This document shows, in pieces, positions 1 through 6,361 of a stretch of 64,000 nucleotides of DNA. The translations under genes were made by a program, and so were the position numbers. How positions within the stretch are numbered: position 1 is the stretch's first letter; each line of letters opens with the position of its first letter. This stretch comes from Rhodococcus sp. UNC23MFCrub1.1 (lineage in GTDB: Bacteria > Actinomycetota > Actinomycetes > Mycobacteriales > Mycobacteriaceae), in NCBI RefSeq assembly GCF_000686025.1, contig NZ_JMLQ01000004.1, positions 463,949 through 527,948 of the forward strand, read 5' to 3'. The notes beneath the pieces were generated by a model. The model was given only the letters and a program-made list of their open reading frames with translations. It ran no database searches and was not told the DNA's origin.

Positions 1-722
1 CCGGCCGACTCCGCATCGCGTCGGCGTCCGCCGGAAGCGTCGCGGGCGACGTAGGCCATGCCGCCGACGATGGCCGCGATACCCACGGTGACACCGAAGA
101 CGATGCCGGCCCACCCGGCGAAGCTGCGCGTGTTCGGATCCGAGTAGCGCACCTCGGCGCGCAGGGTGCTGCGCTCGCCGGCGGGGAGCTTCCAGGACAC
201 CACGTTGTCGCCCTCGCGGGCGCCGTTGGTGGTGGTGACACGAGCGGGGAAGGCGATGGTGAACTGCACGTCGCTGCCCTCGGCGGGTACGGAGCTCAGA
301 TCGACCTGGCCGGCGAGAGTGACGAGGTCACCCGCGCGGACCAGGGACAGCTGGTAGAGGCCGACCGACTGGTCGGACAGTGCCGCGAGCTGCTGCACGT
401 CACCGAACGTGAGGTCGCTGAACAGCGCCTCGCTGCCGACGTACCCGTCCGAGTCGTACGGCTGCACCCGGATCTTGCTGCCCAGGCTGTCGGGGACCTC
501 CATGCCCGGTCCGGTGTCACCCTCGGCCGTCGGCACCGTCGCGGCGACGATGCGGCCGGACACCCGGTCGTTCGAGGACACGCCCATGGACACCTGTGCC
601 CGGAGGCACCCGGCCAGCAGCGGAACCGTCAGCAGGGCGAGCACGAGGACGGAGACCACGCGGCGCGGTACGGGAACGCGCGGCGACGTGCGAGGAGCAG
701 CGGGGTGGGGCACAGCGGTCAT
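1..722 (-). CDS. lppM: LppM-family lipoprotein, 3' end cut by window edge
   Basis: The frame opens with ATG at 722 and runs off the window start, so about 240 residues are visible. Residues 21-39 form a hydrophobic signal ending in a lipobox LAGC, with C39 as the predicted lipidated cysteine. A long beta-rich extracytoplasmic region follows, then a C-terminal membrane segment (FAGWAGIVFGVTVGIAAIVG) and a basic tail. This architecture (lipobox, LppM/DUF3153-like domain, C-terminal anchor) matches mycobacterial LppM (Rv2171), linked there to phagosome interactions. The neighbouring acetyltransferase corresponds to Rv2170, which supports the name. It lies 23 nt downstream of the CruF-like gene and is probably the last visible gene of that operon. 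Confidence 0.8.
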   Translation of the reverse strand, partial: MTAVPHPAAPRTSPRVPVPRRVVSVLVLALLTVPLLAGCLRAQVSMGVSSNDRVSGRIVAATVPTAEGDTGPGMEVPDSLGSKIRVQPYDSDGYVGSEALFSDLTFGDVQQLAALSDQSVGLYQLSLVRAGDLVTLAGQVDLSSVPAEGSDVQFTIAFPARVTTTNGAREGDNVVSWKLPAGERSTLRAEVRYSDPNTRSFAGWAGIVFGVTVGIAAIVGGMAYVARDASGGRRRDAESA

Positions 723-745
723 CGTGCCAGGCCGCCGCGACACCG

Positions 746-1597
746 TCAGTGAACGGGTCGGTCGGCGCGGCGTGGCGCGTCGCGAGCGATGTCCGACCGG
801 GGTCGGGACAGGGCGAGGAGGAAGGGGACACCGACGACGCCCATGGCGACGAGGCCGTACAGAGCGGACCAACCGAGGTCCGGCAGGAAGACCGCATGGG
901 CGAGAGCAGAGCCGAGCCACGTCCACACGAACAGCCCCCACGGCACCAGCGGGCTCACCGTGGGCGTGCGCATCGGTGACCGCCCCAGGACCTCCATGGC
1001 GACGGCCATGAGCGCCGCGACGAGTAGCCATCCCACATAGTTGGTCCACGGGATGCCGTCGAGCCCGGGCAGGGGAGCGAAGGGACTGCACCAGGTCCAC
1101 TGACCGTCGGCCACCATCTGAGGGTCGAGATACAGATCCCACCCCACGACGCCGACGGTGGTGAGTCCCACGCGGGTGAGCACCGGTCGGCGCATCCGCT
1201 GCGCGACGACGGTGGCGGCGCACCACACCGGGTACAGGCCGGCCGTCCAGGCGAACGGAACCACCACCGGCACGTGGGCCAGGGAGGGTCCGATGCGGTC
1301 CTGCGCGTACTCGTAGCACCCGAAGGGCATGCCGGTTCGCGTGCCGATGATCTCGGCCGTCAGACCGATCCCGGCGGTGAGCAGCACCATGAGCGTGGCC
1401 CACCCGGCCCCGCGTGCGCTCGCCGCGTGCGTGACGCAGGCGGCGGCGAGCAGAGCGACGACACAGAACGTCACGGCGTCCTTGACGCCGCCCGAGACGA
1501 GCGGGTAACTGATCTGCGCGAGGACGGCCGCGACGGCGAAGCCCACCGCGACGGGTGTGGCTCGCCCCGACGCGCGGAGAGTGTCTCCCGACCTCAT
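746..1597 (-). CDS. CruF-like carotenoid 1',2'-hydratase (DUF422 membrane protein)
   Basis: 283 aa with about seven or eight hydrophobic segments. Conserved carotenoid-biosynthesis (DUF422) features are visible: FGCYEYAQDRIGP, WDLYLDPQMVADGQWTW and IPWTNYVGWLL. Family members (CruF and the haloarchaeal hydratase) add water to the 1',2' double bond of an acyclic psi-end carotenoid. The ATG at 1597 overlaps the stop of the upstream CrtO-like gene (ATGA), which fixes the start; a much longer upstream reading frame is only shadow of that gene. Inference: with the ketolase it would make a 1'-hydroxy-4-keto-gamma-carotene type pigment as known from rhodococci. The exact substrate cannot be read from sequence. 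Confidence 0.82.
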   Translation of the reverse strand: MRSGDTLRASGRATPVAVGFAVAAVLAQISYPLVSGGVKDAVTFCVVALLAAACVTHAASARGAGWATLMVLLTAGIGLTAEIIGTRTGMPFGCYEYAQDRIGPSLAHVPVVVPFAWTAGLYPVWCAATVVAQRMRRPVLTRVGLTTVGVVGWDLYLDPQMVADGQWTWCSPFAPLPGLDGIPWTNYVGWLLVAALMAVAMEVLGRSPMRTPTVSPLVPWGLFVWTWLGSALAHAVFLPDLGWSALYGLVAMGVVGVPFLLALSRPRSDIARDAPRRADRPVH

Positions 1598-3210
1598 CGG
1601 CGGCCCGGGAGAGCGGCGCCCAGACGCGACGCCACGCGCTTCAGAGGACTGCCCGCGCGTTCGGCGATCGCGAGCCGGGCGGCACTGCGGCCGCTGGATC
1701 CGGAGACACCGCCGCCGGGGTGCATCGAGGCGCCGGTCAGGAAGAACGACGGGGCTCCGGGCACGGTCATGTCCGCGAGCGCCGGCATGGGGCGCCACAT
1801 CATCATCTGGTGCAGTGACATCTCGACGTGCATCACGTTGCCCCCGACGAGCCCGAGTTCCTGTTCGAGGTCCCACGGGGACTGGGTGTGCCGCTGCAGG
1901 ATGCTGTCGGCGAAGCCGGGGGCGTACTTGTCCACCTCGGCGACGATCCGATCACCCTCCAGTTCCGCCACCTCGGGGCTGCCGCCTCGCCAGCTCCGAC
2001 CGTCGGCCAGTCGGTACGGGTGCCACTGCGACCACAGCGAGACCTGGTGTTCGCCGGGCTTCGCGATCGACGGGTCGACCGCGCTGAAGCTCATGGCCAG
2101 CACCACCGGCGCCGGCGGGAGATCGCCTGCCGATGCCGCTCCGTGCGCCCGACGGAGCTGGGCCCGGTCGTGTACCAGCAGTTGCAGTCCGCGGCTGGAC
2201 GACTCGACGCCGGGAGCGCCGGGATACTGCGGCAACGACGACGTCGATGCGCGGACCACCATGCCGATGCCCGGCCCCACGTCGATCTGCCGTCGCCACG
2301 ACTCCGTCGTCGCCGTGTCGAAACCGCCGGCGTCGAGGAGGTCGAGCGTAGTCAGGATGTGGCACCCGGCGATGACCGTGCGTGCGCGCACCTCCTCGCC
2401 ACTCGCGGTGCGGACCGACCATCCGTCTCCGACACGCGTGACCGACACGACGGCGTCACCGAGGGTGACGGTGCCTCCGTCGGCCTCGATCTTCGTCTGC
2501 AGCGCGACGCTCAGCGCGCCACTGCCGCCGACGGCGCGGCCGGGCGGGGTCGTGTGCATCAGAGCGTTGAAGGCCACCATCGGGGCCGTGCCGGGCTCGG
2601 ACATCGGCGGACCGGACTGGGCGCCGAACCACGCGAGAGCCGCTTTCAGGCGCTCGCTGTCGAACCACCGGTTCAGAAGCGAGTCGCCCGACGCGAGGAA
2701 CTCGCGGGACAGGGCCGCCGCACCGTCGCTCGCGTCCATGCCCCAGAAGGAGGACAGCAGAGCCCTCCCGGTGGGCGGACTCCCGAACGACGTCATGACA
2801 CGTGCGCTGCGGGGCCCCCACAGTGCGACGAACGCGCGGTACGCGTCCGCGTCCTTGCGTCCGCACGCCGCCTCGATCGAGGCACAGGTGGCGTCCAGGT
2901 CCACGGAGAACACGATGCCCGGCTCGTCGGTGCCGGGCGGAGGCGGCGCGAACGCCCACGGGTCGCAGTCGAGATAGCGCAGGCCGTGATCGGCGAGACG
3001 CAACTCCTCGATGATGCCGGTCTGCCGGATCATGATGTGCGCGGACGAGCCCCGATCCACCTTGTGGCCGGGGAAGCGCTCGACCGTGGAGGCCGCGCCT
3101 CCGACGACGGTGTCTCGTTCGAGGACGCGGACGGACCATCCGGCATCGGTCAGGTAGGCGGCGGAGACGAGTGCGTTGTGACCCGATCCGACGACGGCGG
3201 CATCGATCAC
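1594..3210 (-). CDS. crtO: CrtO-like carotenoid ketolase (FAD-dependent, phytoene-desaturase superfamily)
   Basis: 538 aa. The N-terminus has a Rossmann dinucleotide fold (VVGSGHNALVSAAYL) with the acidic end VLERD and GG motif; the C-terminus has the TGASMHPGGGVSGSSGRSAA signature of CrtI/CrtO flavoproteins. The length and internal stretches such as GPPMSEPGTAPM and PPGRAVGGSGALS fit the rhodococcal/cyanobacterial CrtO beta-carotene ketolase branch better than a phytoene desaturase (usually about 500 aa with a different N-terminus). CrtO adds a 4-keto group to a beta-ionone ring. The GTG start at 3210 shares a GTGA with the upstream acetyltransferase stop, and the stop overlaps the CruF-like start. 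Alternative: an uncharacterised PYROXD2-like oxidoreductase. Confidence 0.78.
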   Translation of the reverse strand: MIDAAVVGSGHNALVSAAYLTDAGWSVRVLERDTVVGGAASTVERFPGHKVDRGSSAHIMIRQTGIIEELRLADHGLRYLDCDPWAFAPPPPGTDEPGIVFSVDLDATCASIEAACGRKDADAYRAFVALWGPRSARVMTSFGSPPTGRALLSSFWGMDASDGAAALSREFLASGDSLLNRWFDSERLKAALAWFGAQSGPPMSEPGTAPMVAFNALMHTTPPGRAVGGSGALSVALQTKIEADGGTVTLGDAVVSVTRVGDGWSVRTASGEEVRARTVIAGCHILTTLDLLDAGGFDTATTESWRRQIDVGPGIGMVVRASTSSLPQYPGAPGVESSSRGLQLLVHDRAQLRRAHGAASAGDLPPAPVVLAMSFSAVDPSIAKPGEHQVSLWSQWHPYRLADGRSWRGGSPEVAELEGDRIVAEVDKYAPGFADSILQRHTQSPWDLEQELGLVGGNVMHVEMSLHQMMMWRPMPALADMTVPGAPSFFLTGASMHPGGGVSGSSGRSAARLAIAERAGSPLKRVASRLGAALPGRR

Positions 3211-3872
3211 GTGGTCGGCCCCTCTTCTGTGGTGGTGTCGAGACCGAGTCCGGTCCCGGGTGTCAGGGGTAATTCGCGGCCGAGCACCGCGAAGGGTCGG
3301 GCGTCCCCGGCGAAGTGGAATCGGCGCACGACGTCCTGGAACCCCGTCCGCCGGTAGAGACGCCATGCTCGATTGTCCTCGCCGGTGACCTCGGGGGTGG
3401 AGAGCAGCACGGAACTCTCCCGGCGGCCCGCCATGAGGGCGAGCAGGAGCCGTTCGCCGAGACGGTGCCCCTGAGCCTCGGGGGAGACGTGCAGCTCGGT
3501 CAACTCGACGTAGTCCGAGAGGACCCGCTCGGCGTTCTCGGCGGACCACCCCGCTCGTCGCATCCCGTCGCGGACCTGCTGATGCCACCACTGATGTGGC
3601 GCTCCGCGATAGCAGTAGGCGATCGCCACCAGGTGGTCGTCGTGTGAGACTCCTCCCACCGCGCCCCACCCCGGCCGCAGGATGTGCTCCGCCCACATCG
3701 GCGCCCGATGCAACTCGGTTCCGCGCGGGTAGCCCATCGCGGCGACGTAGACGGACAGGGCTTCGGTCAACCGTCGGCGCATGTCCTGCGGGGTGAGTTC
3801 GATCAGACGAATGCCCTCGTCGGAGGGGCCGCCTCGGGCGTCGTGAACGGTACTCACCTCGATCCCTCGCAT
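3207..3872 (-). CDS. GNAT-family N-acetyltransferase (Rv2170-like)
   Basis: 221 aa from ATG at 3872. The C-terminal half has a GNAT fold: a beta-strand (YVELTELHVSPEAQGHRLGERLL) carrying the Q-G-H-R-L-G acetyl-CoA pyrophosphate-binding loop, then W-R-L-Y-R-R-T-G-F near residue 180, the classic terminal GNAT motif. The N-terminal part (LTEALSVYVAAMGYPRGTEL) is typical of the mycobacterial Rv2170 group, which sits next to lppM. The acetyl acceptor is not predictable. It is the first gene of the minus-strand run; a LexA-type box lies 32 nt upstream of its start codon. Longer in-frame starts upstream would read through that control region and are disfavoured. Confidence 0.8.
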   Translation of the reverse strand: MRGIEVSTVHDARGGPSDEGIRLIELTPQDMRRRLTEALSVYVAAMGYPRGTELHRAPMWAEHILRPGWGAVGGVSHDDHLVAIAYCYRGAPHQWWHQQVRDGMRRAGWSAENAERVLSDYVELTELHVSPEAQGHRLGERLLLALMAGRRESSVLLSTPEVTGEDNRAWRLYRRTGFQDVVRRFHFAGDARPFAVLGRELPLTPGTGLGLDTTTEEGPTT

Positions 3873-3903
3873 CGTGTCGGACGTCCGCGCTACAGTGAAG
3901 TCA

Positions 3904-3919
3904 TCGAACACGCGTTCGA
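3904..3919. promoter_or_regulatory. Perfect LexA (SOS) box
   Basis: TCGAACACGCGTTCGA is a 6+4+6 perfect inverted repeat and matches the TCGAAC-N4-GTTCGA consensus of mycobacterial and other actinobacterial LexA sites. It lies 31 bp upstream of the acetyltransferase start (3872, minus) and just downstream of the plus-strand -10 candidate TACAGT at 3891-3896, where a bound repressor would block initiation. Confidence 0.72.
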
Positions 3920-3930
3920 ACGAATCGACC

Positions 3931-3962
3931 TCGGGTCGATCGGCCCGACATCGGGTCGATCG
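3931..3962. repeat. 12-nt direct repeat, 20-bp period
   Basis: TCGGGTCGATCG occurs at 3931-3942 and again at 3951-3962, two helical turns apart, just downstream of the LexA-type box. This geometry suits a regulator binding one DNA face, but no known site is recognised. Confidence 0.6.
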
Positions 3963-4179
3963 CGCGAGACGGTCCGGAGAACATGTCCGACCTCCATGCT
4001 TACATCGCGCTCGATCGGCCCGCTCAGGGGAGTAACCGACAGGCCGACGGTGTTGAGAAGGACGTGGGACGCCGATCGGTTCACGTGTCGGAGAGGGAGG
4101 TAGCGCAATGGCTCGGAGCACGGGTGGTCACACTGCGGCACGCCGCAGCTCTGCAGACCGCACGGAGGGTGGTGAGACG

Positions 4180-4620
4180 ATGACGAACGGCACGGTGGTC
4201 TCGTTCGACGCCTCCGCGGCGCCGTCGCGCACGCATGCCCGCGCCCGCATGTTGCTGCGTCGTGCGGACGCCATTCTCGGTGACGCGGCCGGTGCACCGT
4301 CGGCGGCCGACATGTTCCTCGAGTCCTACGTCGCCGCGTTGCGCGGTGCCGGCGCCCTGCTCGACGCGGTCGATCCGGTGCCCAAGCGTGGGGCGTCCCG
4401 CAGCGCCTGGGTGCGCATGCGGACGGCTGCGCCGGAGTTCACGGAGTGGGCGTCGTACTTCGCCGCGTATTCCACGCTGCGTGCGTCCATCGAGGCGGGC
4501 TCGGCCGATCGGCTCGACGCGGCCGAGGCGGACGAGTTCTTCTCGCAGGTGGGACGCTTTCTGCACCGCGTCGAGGACCGTGTGACCTCGCGGTCCGACG
4601 CGGTCGCGGTGCCCGCGTAG
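4180..4620 (+). CDS. SAV_6107-type HEPN-domain protein
   Basis: 146 aa, mostly alpha-helical. The core (ARAMLLRRADAILGD, then MFLESYVAALRGAGALLDA, W-RMRTAAPEFTEWASYFAAY-ST-RA-IEAG) matches the small actinobacterial HEPN family named after Streptomyces SAV_6107. HEPN proteins are often RNases or nucleotide-binding helpers, but the usual R-X4-6-H catalytic motif is not obvious, so activity is unknown. Start: ATG 4180 follows GGAGGGTGGTGAG, and third-position GC rises sharply from this codon on. An upstream in-frame ATG at 4108 with a good GGAGAGGGAGG is possible, but its 24 extra codons have poor codon bias. A LexA-type box lies about 260 bp upstream. Confidence 0.72.
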   Translation: MTNGTVVSFDASAAPSRTHARARMLLRRADAILGDAAGAPSAADMFLESYVAALRGAGALLDAVDPVPKRGASRSAWVRMRTAAPEFTEWASYFAAYSTLRASIEAGSADRLDAAEADEFFSQVGRFLHRVEDRVTSRSDAVAVPA

Positions 4621-4711
4621 GCCTGGTCGCCACCACGGAGCGACTTTTTCTCGCATACTGGTGGTGCAGGTAGGTGGCTCGCCGCCGATTCTGCTCGTAT
4701 CATCGACAACA

Positions 4712-4760
4712 GGTAGCCGGACCGATCGGCTACCTCTCACTTCTGGCCAAGAAGTGAGAG
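4712..4760 (+). promoter_or_regulatory. Tandem stem-loops upstream of the DUF3040 gene
   Basis: Two abutting perfect inverted repeats: an 8-bp stem GGTAGCCG (4712-4719) with CGGCTACC (4727-4734), then an 11-bp stem CTCTCACTTCT (4734-4744) with AGAAGTGAGAG (4750-4760), 5-nt loop. They share position 4734, so the two hairpins nearly exclude each other at the base. They end 27 nt before the GTG at 4788. They could be a 5'-UTR structure, an operator pair, or termination for the HEPN gene. Confidence 0.6.
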
Positions 4761-4787
4761 CCACCATCCAGTGCCGGGGGAGGTACC

Positions 4788-5216
4788 GTGCCACTCTCCG
4801 AGCACGAGCAGCGCATGCTCGACCAGATCGAGAGCGCTCTCTATGCCGAGGACCCCAAGTTCGCGTCGACCGTGCGCGGCGGACGGATTCGAGCCGCATC
4901 CACGCGGCGTCGTTTTCAGGCCGTCGCTCTGTTCGTGATCGGCCTCATTCTGCTCATTGCAGGCGTGGCCCTCCCGTTCAAGCCCGGTGGATTCCCGATC
5001 ATCAGTCTCGTCGGCTTCGTGTTCATGTTCGGCTCCGGCGTTCTGCTCTTGCTGCGCAAGCCCACCGCGCCCCAGTCCGAGCAGTCCGAGGGCGACAACC
5101 CGCCGGCACCGGGAAGCGGCCCGCGCCGTTCCGGTTCCGCACCGCGCCGAGGTCCTCGCAAGGGATTCTCCTCGCGGATGGAGGATCGTTTCAAGCGACG
5201 GTTCGACCAGGAATGA
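4788..5216 (+). CDS. DUF3040 membrane protein (Rv2169c-like)
   Basis: 142 aa from a GTG preceded by GGGGGAGG at ideal spacing. The N-terminal MPLSEHEQRMLDQIE-ALYAEDPKFAS is the DUF3040 signature. Two hydrophobic segments follow (about residues 45-62 and 68-88), then a basic, proline- and serine-rich cytoplasmic tail ending in FKRRFDQE. The family is found throughout the actinobacteria next to mraZ and the dcw cluster (Rv2169c in M. tuberculosis); its function is unknown. A strong hairpin pair downstream separates it from mraZ. Confidence 0.88.
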   Translation: MPLSEHEQRMLDQIESALYAEDPKFASTVRGGRIRAASTRRRFQAVALFVIGLILLIAGVALPFKPGGFPIISLVGFVFMFGSGVLLLLRKPTAPQSEQSEGDNPPAPGSGPRRSGSAPRRGPRKGFSSRMEDRFKRRFDQE

Positions 5217-5223
5217 GAGAGAC

Positions 5224-5248
5224 CGGAGCGGTCACATCGACCGCTCCG
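5224..5248 (+). terminator. Stem-loop after the DUF3040 gene
   Basis: A 9-bp perfect stem CGGAGCGGT/ACCGCTCCG with a 7-nt loop starts 8 nt after the stop codon. No U-tract follows, as is common for actinobacterial terminators. Confidence 0.6.
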
Positions 5249-5295
5249 ATTCTCGCGTGAGGGGCAGCACGCCTCTCACACCGATGCTGTGACAC

Positions 5296-5330
5296 ATCAG
5301 CGCGGCACCCACCACGGGTGCCGCGCTGAT
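5296..5330. terminator. Strong 15-bp stem-loop
   Basis: A perfect 15-bp GC-rich stem (ATCAGCGCGGCACCC with GGGTGCCGCGCTGAT) and 5-nt loop, with no U-tract. It is symmetric, so it could terminate from either side, and it insulates the dcw cluster from the DUF3040 gene. Confidence 0.72.
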
Positions 5331-5601
5331 GCCGTTCAGGGCCCCGTGGGTGTCGATCCCCCCACCGCGCCCCACCGAGGGTGGTCTCGGCCCCCGGATC
5401 CCCACCACGCCCCACCCGGCACCCCTGGCGACTCTGCCGCGCGCGGTCACCCGGGCCCGTGACGCGCGAACGTGCCGTTCGACCTCGGATTATCCGGTTC
5501 ACGGGTGCCGCGGAACGGTGGGGGACACCTCCACCACGCGCACGTGGGTCTTCCCGCTGCCGGATCGACTTCGCCGCTCTTTGTGCGTGCGACCTGCCCC
5601 T

Positions 5602-5619
5602 TTAGTGACGAGTCACTAA
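5602..5619. promoter_or_regulatory. Perfect 18-bp palindromic operator candidate upstream of mraZ
   Basis: TTAGTGACGAGTCACTAA is an 8+2+8 perfect inverted repeat, AT-rich compared with its surroundings, 110 bp before the mraZ start and 26 bp before the first MraZ box. The size and symmetry suit a MarR- or TetR-type dimer. The regulator is not identified. The rest of 5331-5600 is C-rich and holds nothing I recognise. Confidence 0.5.
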
Positions 5620-5644
5620 TATGTTCCGCCGTGTCGATTGAATG

Positions 5645-5669
5645 TGGGGGAAAGTGGGGTAATGTGGCG
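5645..5669 (+). promoter_or_regulatory. MraZ boxes (three TGGNG repeats, 10-bp period)
   Basis: TGGGG at 5645 and 5655 and TGGCG at 5665 are spaced exactly 10 bp apart, with a further CGGGG at 5675. MraZ binds TGGGN-type direct repeats separated by 5 nt upstream of its own operon in several bacteria. The position, 60-85 bp before the mraZ GTG, fits autoregulation of the dcw promoter. Confidence 0.75.
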
Positions 5670-5728
5670 GACAGCGGGGATCGATGGAGTCCCGCGAACT
5701 GCACGACACAGGGTCGAGGAGGTGCCGA

Positions 5729-6160
5729 GTGTTTCTCGGTACCTACACGCCCAAGCTCGATGACAAGTTTCGACTGACGTTGCCGGCGAAGTTTCGCGAA
5801 GACCTGGCGGGAGGAGTGATGGTGAGCAAAGGGCAGGACCACAGCCTGGCCATCTACCCCCGTGACGTGTTCGCGGAGCGGGTGGCGAAGCTGTCGAAGG
5901 CCTCGCGGTCGAACCCGCAAGCGCGCGCGTACATCCGCAACCTCGCGGCCGGTACGGACGAGCAGCGGCCGGATTCGCAGGGTCGCATCACCATCGGGTC
6001 CTCGCACCGCGAGTACGCGGCGCTGTCGAAGGACTGCGTCGTCATCGGCTCGATGGATCATCTCGAGCTGTGGGACGCCGCGTCGTGGGAGCGGTACTCG
6101 CAGGAGCACGAAGAAGATTTCTCGCAGGCAGTGGACGAATCGCTCATGGACATGTTGTAG
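5729..6160 (+). CDS. mraZ: Transcriptional regulator MraZ
   Basis: 143 aa. GTG at 5729 follows GAGGAGG with 5-nt spacing and gives the canonical [24 protein letters not shown]-terminus. The two SpoVT/AbrB-like repeats are visible: about residues 5-50 ([15 protein letters not shown]) and 77-125 ([18 protein letters not shown]). MraZ forms a ring that binds TGGGN repeats and controls the dcw operon. It is the first gene of the cluster here and its boxes lie directly upstream. About 200 nt separate it from rsmH, and that gap holds a candidate RNA element. Confidence 0.97.
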   Translation: MFLGTYTPKLDDKFRLTLPAKFREDLAGGVMVSKGQDHSLAIYPRDVFAERVAKLSKASRSNPQARAYIRNLAAGTDEQRPDSQGRITIGSSHREYAALSKDCVVIGSMDHLELWDAASWERYSQEHEEDFSQAVDESLMDML

Positions 6161-6189
6161 CCACACCCGGCCGGCGGCGAGTGCCGCGT

Positions 6190-6275
6190 GGCCTCTGCCC
6201 GAACCGGGCCTTGACGTACTTCCCCAACGCCAAGTACCGGTCGGACCCTGACGTACTTCCCCAACGCCAGGTTCC
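6190..6275 (+). ncRNA. Candidate mraW-type leader RNA between mraZ and rsmH
   Basis: Two copies of a 21-nt repeat (6212-6232 and 6249-6269) each present the same 10-nt loop CCCCAACGCC on a short stem. Copy 1 is GTACTT/AAGTAC, perfect. Copy 2 is ACTT/AGGT with a G-U pair. A small GCCCG-AAC-CGGGC hairpin (6197-6209) precedes them. Identical loops on differing stems point to a structured RNA. An mraW RNA motif has been described upstream of mraW (rsmH) in actinobacteria. I cannot run a covariance model, so the match to that family is inferred from position and structure. Confidence 0.6.
6212..6269 (+). repeat. 21-nt direct repeat pair in the mraZ-rsmH gap
   Basis: TGACGTACTTCCCCAACGCCA occurs at 6212-6232 and exactly again at 6249-6269, a 37-nt period, within non-coding DNA. 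Confidence 0.9.
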
Positions 6276-6361
6276 ACTGTCGGACAGAGACCTCGACGCA
6301 CTCACCGCTCCACCTGGCACGACACACAGCTCGAATGCGAATCAGGCGGGAGATCACCACC

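Larger units (their letters stand above)
3873..4179. promoter_or_regulatory. Divergent control region between the acetyltransferase operon and the HEPN gene
   Basis: Non-coding by composition: the two plus-strand frames that cross it have clearly lower third-position GC than neighbouring genes. It contains a perfect LexA-type palindrome (3904-3919), a plus-strand -10-like TACAGT (3891-3896), two copies of a 12-nt direct repeat exactly 20 bp apart (3931-3942 and 3951-3962), and further copies of the GATCGGCCCG core near 4011. Which gene each promoter serves is not settled. Confidence 0.6.

Noticed and set aside
4108..4179. N-terminal extension of the HEPN protein from ATG 4108
   Set aside because: The ribosome site is good but the 24 codons have poor GC3 bias and low-complexity sequence; the bias changes exactly at ATG 4180.
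3983..4183. 66-codon ORF upstream of the HEPN gene, with GGAG before its ATG and an ATGA overlap at its end
   Set aside because: Third-position GC is about two thirds, against about 90 percent or more in neighbouring genes, and no family is recognisable. Kept only as a possible upstream ORF in the findings.
5331..5600. C-rich stretch between the DUF3040 terminator and mraZ, considered as a 6C-type RNA or a small gene
   Set aside because: Runs of C occur but not as paired hairpin loops with matching stems, and no frame has coding character.
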